A DNA stretch of 64,000 nucleotides from Alviniconcha marisindica (taxonomy: Eukaryota; Mollusca; Gastropoda; Provannidae). Positions 46,617-49,387 of this stretch are shown piece by piece. The stretch lies in assembly GCA_018857735.1 (NCBI GenBank), contig JABMCL010002580.1, forward strand, positions 614,642-678,641. The letters are read 5' to 3'. Every line of letters starts with the position of its first letter. Position 1 is the stretch's first letter. Position numbers and translations under genes: made by a program. The notes beneath the pieces were generated by a model, which did not search any database, had not been told where the DNA came from, and was given only the letters and a program-made list of their open reading frames with translations.

Positions 46617-49387
46617 GTGTGTGTGTGCATTCTGTGTGTGTGTGTAGTGTCTGAGAGAGAGTAAAAAAGAGAATATGTGTGTGTGTGTGTGTGTATGAGA
46701 GAGTGTGTGTCACTGTATGTGAATGCATATGTGTTTACATTTACACTGGAACTTCTGATGAAAGACCATCATTACAAAATCAAATTATTTGCGTTAAACG
46801 AGGGGTGGTCTTTTCTGTGGTGAAGGGTTGCTTGGAAGCAGTTACGAAGGGTAGTTTGTAAACTGTGTCAAACTAGCCAGGGGACTGTCTTGGTTGAAGC
46901 ACTCATTCATCAGAGGTTCCACTGATGCAATAGTGTGGACTAGTTTTGATCGGTCACTTTGCACATGCGTTGAGTGATGTTTTTGTTCACGCAGATGCAC
47001 TGAACTGGCTGTGTCACTAGGTGGGTTACGTTATGTACCCTGTAGGTACCTTCAGTGTATACTCTAGCTTTTCTCTCTCTCTCTCTCTTCCTTACCCTCT
47101 GTCCCTATCCCTTTCTGCTATACTAACCCGGAGTTTGGTTTGGATGTTCGAATGTAAGTGTGACTTCTCTAACAGTCTCTTTTCAGCTTACCTGTTAACT
47201 ACACTGGTTCTTGTACTCCCAAGATTCTTGCTCCAGTTCTGACTTTGCTGGCTGTTTTGACAGATGCTGTGTCTGTGTCTGTTCTTTAGGAAAACTGTTT
47301 GCACTGGTCTTCAGTCTTAGGTTAAAGTCACTTGCACCGATCTTTTAGCTGATGTCTGTCTGTTCAACCTTGTTTTGTGTATTCTTGCTGATCTGTTCGT
47401 AATCACTGCACTCCCGTCTTTGTGTCTGTGGCTTTGTTTCACAACCAGAAGTGAACTTTGTGCTGTGTTTGAAACTTGTCGTTTGGTTTTGGATGTTCAT
47501 GACTTCAACAAGTCTCTTGTTTAGCTTGCCTTGTAACTGTGCCGATTCCTTTGCTGAGATTTCTGCACCCATTCTGACTTTGCTGGCTCTGTTGACAGAC
47601 GCTGTGCTCTTTTTGTAGGAAAACTGCTTGCACTTTCTCAGTTTTGGTTTAAAGTCACTTGCATTGATATCTTTCATTAAACTTGTAGCCAGTGTCTGTT
47701 CAACCTTGTTCGGTGTATTCTTGGTGATCTGTTTATAATCATTGCACTCCTGTCTTTGTTTCACAACCAGAGGTGGACTTTATGCTGTGCTTGAAACTTG
47801 TAATTTTCTTGGTTATTTTTGCAGAATGTTGGTATAATCACTTCTCTGTGAATCTGTTCAATGCAGCTGCACAAGAGTAGATTAATTTTCTGTGTCTGTG
47901 GTGCAGTGGTAGTGTGGCGGTGTAAATCTGTGCCCCACTTCTGTGTCTGGCTGTTCACCCAGTGCTGGTCTTCACAATGGTGATAGTGCATGTAGTGTTT
48001 GTGTGCTGTACTCCAGAACTCGGTTACTGACTCCCTTTGAATAAGCTGGTAAAGTGTGCTATTGGACATCGGTGAAAATGGGTCCATATTTTGTCGTTTG
48101 ATTCCAGTCAGCAGAGAGGTGACTGACTGGTACACTGCATTGGATTGTGTCTGTGAATGGTTCACAGTCTGTGAATGGTTCACAGTACTGGAAGTGTGGA
48201 CTTTGGAACACAAAAGGGGCTGGGGGGGGGGGGGGGGGGAAGGACTGTTGAATTGCCATTTGTAGACCTTTTTTTCTTTTTTCTTTTTTGTAAAGTGGGT
48301 TGCTTGTAGAGCCCATTTAGTGTAGCACTTTGAATCTCTTCGGTGTGTGCAGTTTTAAGAAAAAGATCACTATTTTAATAGCTGTTTTATTCATGCAATG
48401 CAATTTTGTGTATTTGAATATAGTACCTATATATATACACCCAAATCACAGCAGTCTTCTGAGGCTTACTATTAGTATACCAGGACTGTATTAGGATTGT
48501 TGTGCTCAAGTACCTCTTACTGATGTTAGCTGAACCTAAAACAAGGATGACATTGCATCCAAAGCCCCAAACCCTGTTGTTTTAAAATGGCTTGGGCATG
48601 TCAGTTTTCTGTTGTAAAAGTGCTGCAAGCACTTCAGTAGTGAAATTTTCCCTGTGACTTTGGAGAGAAAGTTGAGAATTTTTGGATCTTCAGCCATGAG
48701 CTTCTTTACAGTCACAGAAATGCAATCCAGTTGGCATAAATTTGTGTTGCAGAAAAGACATGATAATAAATGCATTTCTAAAGTGCTGAATGATACATGT
48801 GTGAGTGTGGTTTTTAACCCGTAATAGAATTCACCTTTGACCCTCCAGTTTACGTAAATCAGGGTTCATGGGACTACTACAAGCAGGACTTCAAGTACTG
48901 AAACTGTATAATTTTTGAAACCAACAAACAAGGGAATTATTTCGTGCTCAAAAAATGGCACACAAACACACGACATGAATTGCCTGTGGTAACTCTCACC
49001 TGACATGCATCATCTCATTGAGGATGTACCTTGGGTGGAGTTTATGAACTTTGTCTTTGCTTGCATGCCAGGTGAGATAGGCGACTCAGGTCATTGTGTT
49101 TGTGTGCCATCTTTCAAGCATCAATCAATTGTTTGTTGATTCTGCACCGGCTCTCTGGGCCTCGTGGTGTTTCAGATTGTATAATTAACACATATGTCCA
49201 GAACCCTCATGCATGTAGCACCATAGCAACGCTCACTACGTTTAAAGCTGACCTGTATTGACGGTGTCGGTTTCAGCTGTCAGTGCAGCTTCAGCAGAGC
49301 AGTGAGTACTGGTCAGACAAGGTGCGCAGTCTCTCAGGGCTGGACCGAGGCCGGGGCATCACCACAGCGTCGCCAAGACCCCGATGA
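632..49387 (+). CDS. Long coiled-coil protein, PMFBP1-like (tentative), 32 exons, 5' end outside window
   Basis: Thirty-two exons with AG/GT borders join into one frame of 4,134 nt (1,377 residues plus TGA). The protein is a nearly continuous heptad-repeat coiled coil rich in L, Q, E, K and R, with no signal peptide or membrane segment. It ends in a non-coiled tail rich in S, P and R. Exons 1-23 are phase 0 on both sides and often 84 or 168 nt; several boundaries among exons 24-29 are phase 2. The block from exon 24 to exon 28 (WVQEQK, ANEKLGNKIREQ, LTSEKE) and the YW-containing C-terminus look like PMFBP1, a coiled-coil protein of the sperm head-tail coupling apparatus in mammals; this comes from memory, not alignment. 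CCDC18-like or other centrosomal coiled-coil proteins are alternatives. The start codon and promoter lie left of position 1. Introns are packed with minisatellites. Confidence 0.8.
1446..1679. repeat. 58-bp minisatellite, 4 copies
   Basis: Units start at 1446, 1504, 1562 and 1620 (gagagtgttgtctgatcatt). They are nearly identical; the last has a 4-bp insertion (tctgcatgatc). Confidence 0.9.
2270..2361. repeat. (AT)n followed by (GT)n microsatellite
   Basis: A short TA run, then about 30 uninterrupted GT units. Confidence 0.95.
2580..2965. repeat. Degenerate 24-36 bp GA-rich minisatellite
   Basis: Repeated tttgaggaagaaaactgt with variable spacing. It creates E/N-rich and F/S-rich frames on the two strands that are repeat artefacts, not genes. 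Confidence 0.8.
3505..3710. repeat. About 65-bp tandem repeat, 3-4 copies
   Basis: gtgcctggtgtatgtaaaaac and tattacatatatg recur with gtgtgaaacagtt between them. Confidence 0.75.
4384..5150. repeat. About 90-bp tandem repeat with expanding poly-C tracts
   Basis: Roughly eight degenerate units of tgttgctgtatgtaacag..caatgcagactgct followed by C-runs of up to about 20. A mirror-like case with G-runs lies at 20179-20650. Confidence 0.8.
5567..5662 (+). CDS. Coiled-coil gene exon 2
   Basis: 96 nt, 32 codons, phase 0/0. Acceptor gtggttgcag, donor gtaagt. It starts ISKQSELIKKLQDTL and ends in a charged RRRGEDD stretch, so it is four residues longer than the 28-residue unit. Confidence 0.85.
5703..5945. 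repeat. (CT)n, poly-C and poly-A tracts
   Basis: (CT)n at 5711-5729 and 5849-5882, then about 18 C and 22 A residues. Interrupted low complexity downstream of exon 2. Confidence 0.9.
6060..6515. repeat. Degenerate roughly 95-bp repeat, about 5 copies
   Basis: gggattgttac-tatgagagct, gtgttgtttt and gggatcatagagaaa recur; one unit holds about 30 T residues (6155-6181). Confidence 0.7.
6557..6640 (+). CDS. Coiled-coil gene exon 3
   Basis: 84 nt, 28 codons, phase 0/0. Acceptor tatgaacag, donor gtaatg. It starts VLQRDESIKQLQEDL and ends YSACYNE, the clearest example of the recurring Y-x-x-C-x-x-E exon ending. Confidence 0.87.
6641..7326 (+). other. Intron 3
   Basis: Apart from a G-rich tract at 6866-6899 I see no repeat family, exon or RNA gene here. 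Confidence 0.5.
7327..7494 (+). CDS. Coiled-coil gene exon 4
   Basis: 168 nt, 56 codons, phase 0/0, a double 28-residue unit. Acceptor tttggaaaag, donor gtgagg. It ends HRTCQKE. The 24-bp minisatellite starts at this donor, and the frame stays open into it as far as 7686, so intron retention would add an RFDRKRWV-repeat tail. Confidence 0.85.
7491..8395 (+). repeat. 24-bp minisatellite carrying the exon 4 splice donor
   Basis: Unit gaggtttgacaggaagaggtgggt, about 37 copies, some 20-24 bp. The first unit overlaps the true junction CAGAAAGAG/gtgaggtttgacag. Units therefore repeat a donor-like AAGAG/GTGGGT and an acceptor-like ttgacag. Because 24 is a multiple of three, long RFDRKRWV frames arise on the + strand, and LFLSNLTH frames on the - strand. 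Confidence 0.92.
8391..8850 (+). repeat. Degenerate roughly 85-bp array derived from the 3' end of exon 4
   Basis: Five units recall the exon 4 end: exon CTGACCATCTCACAGGAAAA compares with tctgaccatcccac..tctcacaggaaaaac at 8798-8828, and exon CCAGAAAGAG compares with accagaaagagagg at 8750. Stops and indels show these are decayed exon copies. Confidence 0.6.
9231..9314 (+). CDS. Coiled-coil gene exon 5
   Basis: 84 nt, 28 codons, phase 0/0. Acceptor ctggctcacag, donor gtaagg. It starts VSNRDQVILRLQSDL and ends YSGCVEE, closely parallel to exon 3. Confidence 0.87.
9415..9790. repeat. 42-bp minisatellite, about 9 copies
   Basis: Unit aagtccttgaaaatcagc-aaatactaccccagcacttg. Forty-two bp gives open frames (VLENQQILPQHF) on the + strand that are not exons. 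Confidence 0.9.
10063..10582. repeat. 39-bp minisatellite ending at the exon 6 acceptor region
   Basis: Unit tacatggatggaggttaaac-acaaattgcatgctcattc, about 13 copies with one disrupted unit near 10238-10258. The last unit is 12 bp from the acceptor of exon 6. Confidence 0.92.
10595..10699 (+). CDS. Coiled-coil gene exon 6
   Basis: 105 nt, 35 codons (five heptads), phase 0/0. Acceptor tctttttccag, donor gttagt. It starts LNIREEEVERLNAKN. With exon 7 (21 codons) it totals 56, as if one 56-residue unit had been split by an intron. Confidence 0.87.
10700..11612 (+). other. Intron 6, left part
   Basis: A short (TA)n at 10738-10756, a fragment resembling one arm of the fold-back element (gtttttaaccttttatgtgtttg at 10769), and a roughly 80-bp duplication (cacagcagtttttcactcg-tat at 11226 and ttgatac at 11320). 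No exon seen. Confidence 0.45.
11613..11933 (+). mobile_element. tRNA-derived SINE-like element, copy 2
   Basis: The tRNA-like head gagccggtttggcctagcgg (A box) and cagtccgatacc (B box) is followed by a conserved body (attaaaatggctttcattgc, gcccatcttaatgcagaa) and a tail ending ccatgtttac. The same unit is present inverted at 23277-23598. Confidence 0.8.
12046..12108 (+). CDS. Coiled-coil gene exon 7
   Basis: 63 nt, 21 codons (three heptads), phase 0/0. Acceptor cttgtttgcag, donor gttggt. It reads IAEDEKKIQKLQHEQ and ends ALHE. Confidence 0.83.
12605..12770. repeat. About 33-bp minisatellite, 5 copies
   Basis: Degenerate units of tgattctgtttggc-atggcaatgcagcc. Confidence 0.75.
13390..14320. 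repeat. 193-bp tandem repeat, 4.8 copies
   Basis: Units start near 13390, 13582, 13775, 13968 and 14163 (gacaaaggtttggtgcagc). They are more than 90 percent alike by eye, with variation mostly in T-runs. Identical 60-residue frames in two units reflect the repeat, not coding. Confidence 0.92.
14330..15190 (+). other. Intron 7, non-repetitive part
   Basis: AT-rich sequence with no exon-like frame, array or RNA gene that I can recognise. Confidence 0.5.
15195..15530 (+). mobile_element. Second tRNA-like SINE family, partly duplicated
   Basis: Two B-box-like ggttcgaatccca motifs (15257 and 15363) sit in a roughly 110-bp duplicated block with gggtggtgtggca and gtccttcagaca. The tail reads catgttaaagacctcat. 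No intact tRNA cloverleaf. Confidence 0.5.
15880..16045 (+). mobile_element. Dispersed repeat related to 53190-53320 and 48944-49120
   Basis: Shares agcactcgaaa..cacgatcacaacaac-aaagacc and ggtgcataaa-tccaccgaaggtacat with the other two sites. No coding capacity; family unknown. Confidence 0.55.
16680..16765. repeat. (CT)n then poly-T/poly-G tract
   Basis: (CT)n at 16683-16708, a T-rich stretch, then about 19 G residues. Confidence 0.9.
16910..17580. repeat. About 60-bp minisatellite, about 11 copies
   Basis: cagtcttcaggcatagagca-tgtgtgggactgttgtttgag..agggtaca, with length variation between units. Confidence 0.9.
17680..18035. repeat. (GT)n and (GA)n microsatellites
   Basis: (GT)n at 17683-17709, (GA)n at 17946-17980, and a short GT run at 17985-18012, upstream of exon 8. 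Confidence 0.95.
18205..18447 (+). CDS. Coiled-coil gene exon 8
   Basis: 243 nt, 81 codons, phase 0/0. Acceptor catgtgtag, donor gtgagg. It contains two LxGDLAxxxS/R blocks, which suggests an internal duplication of the coiled-coil unit. The preceding intron is about 6.1 kb, the longest on the 5' side. Confidence 0.88.
18799..19029 (+). repeat. Three decayed copies of the exon 9 acceptor and exon start
   Basis: tatttcag/CTGAGTTGTCAGTCAGACACC (18807-18835), tatttcag/ATGAGTCGTCAGTCGAACACC (18891-) and tgtttcag/ATGAGTCGCCGGAG (18956-) imitate the true junction at 19029/19030. Spacing is about 65-85 bp, with tgaaagtcctg-actaacaatgctgc between. Confidence 0.85.
19030..19260 (+). CDS. Coiled-coil gene exon 9
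   Basis: 231 nt, 77 codons (eleven heptads), phase 0/0. Acceptor gctgtgtttcag, donor gtgagg. It starts MSRQSDTLKEQEML and ends LQEKLQDSRAR. Degenerate copies of its 5' junction lie just upstream and of its 3' junction downstream. Confidence 0.88.
19261..20870 (+). repeat. Array of exon 9 3'-end and donor copies, with G-run expansion
   Basis: About fifteen 95-125 bp units. Eight keep CTGCAGGACAGTCGGGCCAG/GGTGAGGGGTC-like junctions (for example 19592-19615 and 19838-19860). Between about 20160 and 20760 the core aaaagctg is replaced by G-runs of up to about 20. Confidence 0.88.
20179..20650 (+). repeat. Phased poly-G tracts (possible G-quadruplex array)
   Basis: Five G-runs at 20179-20192, 20279-20300, 20391-20406, 20500-20523 and 20619-20633, about 100 bp apart, each directly after gtctgcaggaaa. 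The regular spacing follows the repeat unit. Confidence 0.85.
20895..21085. repeat. About 44-bp repeat, 4 copies
   Basis: gagaaaatcaacacctttgtg and cagtgccttta-tgctgt recur. Confidence 0.75.
21437..21667 (+). CDS. Coiled-coil gene exon 10
   Basis: 231 nt, 77 codons, the same size as exon 9, phase 0/0. Acceptor ctcctccccag, donor gtgagc. It starts ELEKEQRIERLRTEV and ends LQDCQQE. Confidence 0.88.
21740..22025. repeat. (GT)n, short duplication and poly-C tract
   Basis: (GT)n at 21748-21797; a roughly 80-bp duplication (ttttagtggtattctg-tgttaattgc-gttcatgtg); C-runs at 21966-22028. Confidence 0.85.
22220..22303 (+). CDS. Coiled-coil gene exon 11
   Basis: 84 nt, 28 codons, phase 0/0. Acceptor gtgttttgcag, donor gtcagt. 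It reads AIQNDERACSFENQL and ends SHSNQE. Heptads are weaker than in the neighbours. Confidence 0.83.
22715..22882 (+). CDS. Coiled-coil gene exon 12
   Basis: 168 nt, 56 codons, phase 0/0. Acceptor gtaattttcag, donor gtaagt. It starts FHNKEERINQLEYDL and has strong heptads throughout. Confidence 0.87.
22960..23265. repeat. Degenerate (CA)n tract
   Basis: About 300 bp of CA-rich repeats with gatgcacataaacac interruptions. The V/C-rich - strand frames here are not genes. Confidence 0.9.
23277..23598 (-). mobile_element. tRNA-derived SINE-like element, copy 3
   Basis: Inverted relative to 11613-11933. Reverse-complement B box gttcgatacc and head gagccggtttggcct; tail catggtgcttaacgtcc. It lies inside intron 12. 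Confidence 0.8.
24050..24155. repeat. (GT)n microsatellite with an (N)GCCTGTGTGT 5' part
   Basis: Four gtgcctgt units, then an uninterrupted GT run of about 30 units. Confidence 0.95.
24210..24450 (+). repeat. About 65-bp repeat carrying the exon 13 acceptor
   Basis: Four units of cattgtgtgatcagtggttgcatg..tgtgtgtgcacag. Two end gtgtgcacag/ATTGGT, imitating the true gtgtgcacag/ATCAACCGC at 24450/24451. Confidence 0.85.
24451..24693 (+). CDS. Coiled-coil gene exon 13
   Basis: 243 nt, 81 codons, the same size as exon 8, phase 0/0. Acceptor gtgtgtgcacag, donor gtgggt. It starts INRLEQNIQQLQLNL. Copies of this acceptor lie in the preceding 240 bp. Confidence 0.88.
24740..24862. repeat. Alternating purine-pyrimidine tract, imperfectly inverted
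   Basis: (GT)n, then (GC/GT) and gcgcgcgcatgc, then (CA)n. It can pair back on itself and is a candidate Z-DNA or cruciform site. Confidence 0.85.
25229..25312 (+). CDS. Coiled-coil gene exon 14
   Basis: 84 nt, 28 codons, phase 0/0. Acceptor gtgcgagcag, donor gtgagt. It starts IDRLERSLLDLKQDM and ends KQADNM. Copies of its donor junction follow. Confidence 0.86.
25313..25975 (+). repeat. Degenerate roughly 85-bp repeat from the exon 14 donor
   Basis: True junction GCGGACAACATG/gtgagtgcacacc; copies gtggacaatgccgtgagtgcacacc (25371) and gtagacaatgccatgagtgcacacc (25443). Later units keep only ttgtgcaggtcatg..gtggcctga. Confidence 0.8.
26079..26162 (+). CDS. Coiled-coil gene exon 15
   Basis: 84 nt, 28 codons, phase 0/0. 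Acceptor ttgtgtgctag, donor gtgaga. It starts VAELRSDCDHLKSDL and ends YKDCAQE, again the Y-x-x-C-x-x-E ending. Confidence 0.86.
26328..26735. repeat. (GT)n/(GA)n block in tandem duplication
   Basis: Two copies of a roughly 200-bp unit (tacagagtggtctcttcagc-catatg..ttatggtgatgatgat) at about 26475-26550 and 26660-26735, separated by GT and GA microsatellites. Confidence 0.85.
26756..26875 (+). CDS. Coiled-coil gene exon 16
   Basis: 120 nt, 40 codons, phase 0/0. Acceptor gcgtttccag, donor gtaatc. It starts LAHHEEKLMLMEQSL. Exons 16 and 17 together give 112 codons, four 28-residue units. Confidence 0.85.
26905..27135. repeat. (GT)n and about 75-bp duplication
   Basis: (GT)n at 26905-26977, then two units of taccataggtagcatagcat-..cacttttgtgaacactgtg. 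Confidence 0.9.
27335..27376. repeat. Poly-G tract of about 27 bases
   Basis: An uninterrupted G-run at 27349-27375 in intron 16. Confidence 0.9.
27528..27743 (+). CDS. Coiled-coil gene exon 17
   Basis: 216 nt, 72 codons, phase 0/0. Acceptor cacgccag, donor gtacag. It starts VELKTIRERAASFEE and ends QEKMLSDQ. Its last 66 nt and the donor are repeated five times in the next 550 bp. Confidence 0.87.
27744..28300 (+). repeat. Five tandem cassette-like copies of the exon 17 3' end
   Basis: 66-nt coding copies lie at 27790-27855, 27902-27967, 28014-28079, 28120-28185 and 28229-28294, at 106-112 bp spacing; the original is 27678-27743. All stay open in the exon frame (AQKLDVELE..EKMLSDQ). Donors after copies 1, 4 and 5 are GT (gtacag, gtactg); copies 2 and 3 have ATACAG. 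Copies 1, 2, 3 and 5 are preceded by gtaggcag, a usable acceptor. Confidence 0.93.
28335..28400. repeat. (GT)n microsatellite
   Basis: About 32 GT units with one interruption. Confidence 0.95.
28678..28878. repeat. 33-bp minisatellite, 6 copies
   Basis: Unit tttgatccagttcagtttgt-ggaaaggcaacag, nearly identical copies. Frames FDPVQFVERQQ and the reverse KLNWIKLLPFH are by-products. Confidence 0.93.
29022..29045 (+). CDS. Possible 24-nt micro-exon
   Basis: gatgtgcag/CTGCATGAGCTC..AAGGCG/gtgagt would encode LHELKSKA in phase 0 between exons 17 and 18. The donor is good, but the upstream pyrimidine tract is poor, and inclusion breaks the 112-codon sum of exons 16 and 17. Not counted in the 32 exons. 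Confidence 0.2.
29085..29305. repeat. About 24-bp repeat, 8-9 copies
   Basis: Degenerate tgttttactgggtacttgat units. Confidence 0.85.
29306..29700 (+). other. Intron 17, non-repetitive part
   Basis: One 85-codon + strand frame (29413) lacks splice-compatible phase or family resemblance. I see nothing else. Confidence 0.45.
29706..29830. repeat. (CA)n microsatellite
   Basis: A CA run of about 34 units with an interrupted CA/CG 5' part. Confidence 0.95.
30012..30179 (+). CDS. Coiled-coil gene exon 18
   Basis: 168 nt, 56 codons, phase 0/0. Acceptor ttgccaacag, donor gtgggt. It starts VEQQDQILSQLQTEL and ends LRDYSDK. A 40-bp minisatellite begins at the donor. Confidence 0.87.
30180..31105 (+). 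repeat. 40-bp minisatellite carrying the exon 18 donor, about 22 copies
   Basis: Unit gtgggttggtgcatggggaa-aggtcagttgtagcaacaag. The true junction GATAAG/gtgggttggtgcatgggg is imitated by aacaag/gtgggttggtgc in most units; some have gtgtgt or gtggat instead. Confidence 0.93.
31264..31431 (+). CDS. Coiled-coil gene exon 19
   Basis: 168 nt, 56 codons, phase 0/0. Acceptor ttgggttgcag, donor gtgggt. It starts VKTRDETIVRQRADS and ends HQSQE. Confidence 0.87.
31590..31925. repeat. Degenerate CACT/CACC repeat
   Basis: About 330 bp of cactcacc/cccaccca-type units, C-rich on the + strand. Confidence 0.85.
32028..32166. repeat. (GT)n and (GA)n microsatellites
   Basis: GT run with TATATG interruption, GC/GT part, then (GA)n at 32136-32166. 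Confidence 0.95.
32240..32323 (+). CDS. Coiled-coil gene exon 20
   Basis: 84 nt, 28 codons, phase 0/0. Acceptor gtgtgtttcag, donor gtgagt. It starts IAKYEDMVSHMQSDQ and ends RKVQTD. No ATG-initiated frame marks it; it was found by splice sites and phase. Confidence 0.85.
32774..32941 (+). CDS. Coiled-coil gene exon 21
   Basis: 168 nt, 56 codons, phase 0/0. Acceptor tgcctccgcag, donor gtatgg. It starts LMESEQVAHEARVQL and ends NVSMRDE. Confidence 0.86.
32990..33215. repeat. Degenerate (GT)n tract
   Basis: TGTG/TATG-rich sequence after exon 21, without an exon-like frame. Confidence 0.8.
33321..33440 (+). repeat. Two 60-bp copies of the exon 22 acceptor and first codons
   Basis: ATCCAGATGTATGAAGACAA at 33351 and 33411 compares with the true exon ATCCAGCTGTACGAGGACAA at 33471. 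Copy 2 has an intact AG acceptor (tgccag); copy 1 has tgccat. Confidence 0.9.
33471..33554 (+). CDS. Coiled-coil gene exon 22
   Basis: 84 nt, 28 codons, phase 0/0. Acceptor ttgtgtgacag, donor gtaggt. It starts IQLYEDKMRKLQQEL. Two 60-bp copies of its acceptor and first codons lie directly upstream. Confidence 0.86.
33870..34160 (+). repeat. Decoy copies of the exon 23 5' junction flanking a (GT)n run
   Basis: 34101-34129 reads gtgtgtgttgtag/CTGCAGCACTTTGAGG, identical to the true acceptor and first 16 bases of exon 23, then hits TAA. A more diverged relative is at 33848-33910. The (GT)n between (33955-34036) is about 40 units. Confidence 0.88.
34232..34399 (+). CDS. Coiled-coil gene exon 23
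   Basis: 168 nt, 56 codons, phase 0/0. Acceptor gtgtgttgtag, donor gtaagt. It starts LQHFEERYTSLQVDL and ends LKSSVED. One clear decoy of its 5' end sits at 34111-34137. Confidence 0.87.
34548..35003. mobile_element. Fold-back (MITE-like) element with a tandemly amplified core
   Basis: The left arm (aaaggttaaaaagaacgcta-tttattaggac) and right arm (gtcctgataaatag..aacctgttatgcgttt) are inverted relatives, also seen at 53721-53932 and 39584-39735. The centre has five or six 40-bp copies of gttcagggtatactgtttaa. Confidence 0.75.
35004..35480 (+). other. Intron 23 middle
   Basis: AT-rich, no exon, array or element recognised. Confidence 0.45.
35485..36292 (+). repeat. About 68-bp then 63-bp minisatellite ending at the exon 24 acceptor
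   Basis: About ten units of ttttcagtgttttagtccac-caaactgcatgatgcaagagattaaaagagtgct, then three 63-bp units with tttcaacgtttcag/tcgcaccaaactgc. These imitate the true acceptor caacatttcag/TCAACCAAGCTGC. Confidence 0.9.
36296..36468 (+). CDS. Coiled-coil gene exon 24, PMFBP1-like block begins
   Basis: 173 nt: 57 codons plus two bases, the first exon here to leave phase 0. Acceptor caacatttcag, donor gtcagt. It reads STKLRNELELLRHNY and ends NTWVQEQ-. An alternative AAG acceptor three codons later (36305) keeps the frame. The last two bases join G of exon 25 to make Lys. Confidence 0.82.
36469..37520 (+). repeat. About 95-bp minisatellite carrying the exon 24 donor region
   Basis: About eleven units of taaagtcagtgttg-..gctgatttctgtgtctagc. 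The true donor context is aaaa/gtcagtgttgcagatttctg, so units repeat a donor-like aaa/gtcagt. Alternating unit types suggest a higher-order repeat (37521-37730 is CT-rich). Confidence 0.88.
37521..38200 (+). other. CT-rich tract and unremarkable intron 24 sequence
   Basis: A C/T-rich stretch to 37730, then AT-rich sequence with no feature recognised. Confidence 0.5.
38205..38400. repeat. About 55-bp repeat, 3-4 copies
   Basis: cttgcaactatgaagtcatt and ctttgagggaattagac recur. Confidence 0.85.
38735..39220. repeat. About 60-bp repeat, 8 copies
   Basis: aatagagtcctgaaactgat-ggtgctgatttgtagtgttgcagc, decaying toward the right. Confidence 0.85.
39584..39735. mobile_element. Fold-back element arm
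   Basis: gactgctagcattctaaaac-aagattcaaacacataaaaggtttaaaagaac matches the left arm at 53731-53770 and the inverse of the right arm at 53885-53930. Only one arm is present here. Confidence 0.65.
39767..39918 (-). repeat. Two copies of the 70-bp dispersed repeat, inverted
   Basis: cgccctgatataaccgcacc-ggttgactgggcgtaaaacacc, reverse complement of the unit arrayed at 55141-55628, with the same (CTTA)n/(GTAA)n junction. Confidence 0.88.
39919..40485 (+). other. Intron 24, right part
   Basis: T-rich; frames such as 40011-40280 are low-complexity and not splice-compatible. Nothing else seen. Confidence 0.45.
40490..40890. repeat. Two short arrays before exon 25
   Basis: About 37-bp ggttggttagatgattctga units (40490-40665) and about 28-bp gatggtggctggtttatttt units (40790-40890). 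The second array abuts the acceptor of exon 25, whose first bases are GATGGCC. Confidence 0.85.
40895..40927 (+). CDS. Coiled-coil gene exon 25 (33 nt)
   Basis: 33 nt, phase 2 to phase 2. Acceptor ggtttgcag, donor gtaaca. With the split codons it reads K-MANEKLGNKI-R. It is supported by exact phase continuity on both sides and by the sense of the joined sequence rather than by length. Confidence 0.75.
41227..41301. repeat. (CA)n/(CGCA)n and (TA)n tracts
   Basis: Short dinucleotide runs in intron 25. Confidence 0.85.
41470..41511 (+). CDS. Coiled-coil gene exon 26 (42 nt)
   Basis: 42 nt, phase 2 to phase 2. Acceptor ttcttccag, donor gtacgt. It reads R-EQSKAIMGLTSEK-E across the junctions. 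The polypyrimidine tract (tattttcttttttcttccag) is the strongest in the gene. Confidence 0.8.
41690..42105 (+). repeat. 26-bp minisatellite, about 15 copies, before exon 27
   Basis: Unit gagagatgagagctttgttg-actggcag. Each has ttgactggcag/gaga, an acceptor-like AG with a weak pyrimidine tract. Variants gaatttgaaaagatc recur as a higher-order pattern. Confidence 0.92.
42172..42265 (+). CDS. Coiled-coil gene exon 27
   Basis: 94 nt, phase 2 in and phase 0 out. Acceptor gtgtctgcag, donor gtacag. It reads E-MLMDHVQKLEKQNN and ends DGDKLR. Confidence 0.83.
42266..42934 (+). other. Intron 27
   Basis: No array, exon or element recognised. Confidence 0.45.
42935..43005 (+). CDS. Coiled-coil gene exon 28
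   Basis: 71 nt, phase 0 in and phase 2 out. Acceptor ggctgttacag, donor gtaagt. It reads ALQSHSAHQQVLLNQ and ends RLEEH-E. Confidence 0.82.
43006..43290 (+). repeat. About 195-bp tandem duplication including the exon 28 donor
   Basis: True GAACACGA/gtaagtgacagacattttct is echoed at 43190-43217 by gaacacaa/gtaagtgccagacattttct. Both are followed by a pyrimidine tract and cagatttctttg. Confidence 0.85.
43541..43643 (+). CDS. Coiled-coil gene exon 29
   Basis: 103 nt, phase 2 in and phase 0 out. Acceptor ctgtttgacag, donor gtcagt. It reads E-VEQSHDKKTKVATIE and ends QQLNTQ. Confidence 0.85.
43644..44425 (+). repeat. About 32-bp minisatellite, about 22 copies
   Basis: Unit actgtaacactcctggtctt-tgactgctgctgt, starting 20-40 bp after the exon 29 donor. 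The - strand frames (CYSTTAVKDQE, RPGVLQYSS) are by-products. Confidence 0.92.
44455..45517 (+). repeat. About 35-bp minisatellite made of the exon 30 acceptor, about 30 copies
   Basis: Unit ttgacagtgtgtgttgtgtg-tcacagctgag. The true junction tgttgtgtgtcacag/CTGAGCAGCCTG is imitated by tgttgtgtgtcacag/ctgagttga in nearly every unit, so dozens of AG sites with identical context precede the real one. Confidence 0.94.
45518..45703 (+). CDS. Coiled-coil gene exon 30
   Basis: 186 nt, 62 codons, phase 0/0. Acceptor gtgtgtcacag, donor gtgagt. The last canonical heptads (LSSLQKDNTRLRSEL) give way to an S/P-rich linker (RPLRSNSSPAHADPE). About 30 near-copies of this acceptor precede it. Confidence 0.88.
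46091..46183 (+). CDS. Coiled-coil gene exon 31
   Basis: 93 nt, 31 codons, phase 0/0. Acceptor gtgattccag, donor gtattt (weak at +4 to +6). It reads ARAALSKAMEDTGVAD and ends KSYWIQRVGE, part of the conserved-looking tail. Confidence 0.82.
46535..46735. repeat. (GT)n microsatellite
   Basis: Several GT runs, the longest at 46567-46614. Confidence 0.95.
47133..47812. repeat. About 345-bp tandem duplication
   Basis: Copies start at 47133 and 47481 (gtttggtttggatgttcg). Both carry tgactttgctggct-ttgacag, aggaaaactg-ttgcac and ttcacaaccaga. Alignment by eye suggests about 80 percent identity. The 139-codon - strand frame inside is likely chance. Confidence 0.8.
47813..48943 (+). other. Intron 31, right part
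   Basis: A poly-G tract at 48223-48239; otherwise no feature recognised. Confidence 0.45.
48944..49120. mobile_element. Fold-back copy of the 15880/53190 dispersed repeat
   Basis: The left arm (tggcacacaaacacacgac..ctctcacctgacatgc) is inverted in the right arm (tgcatgccaggtgagatagg..tcattgtgtttgtgtgcca), about 175 bp in all. Confidence 0.6.
49277..49387 (+). CDS. Coiled-coil gene exon 32, terminal coding exon
   Basis: 36 codons plus TGA, phase 0 in. Acceptor gtcggtttcag. It reads LSVQLQQSSEYWSDK, then a basic/serine tail ending SPRPR. The YW pair echoes the YW of exon 31. The stop is followed by about 2.2 kb of 3' UTR. Confidence 0.85.
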   Translation: MSVQLQQSSEYWSDKVRSLSGLDRGRGITTASPRPR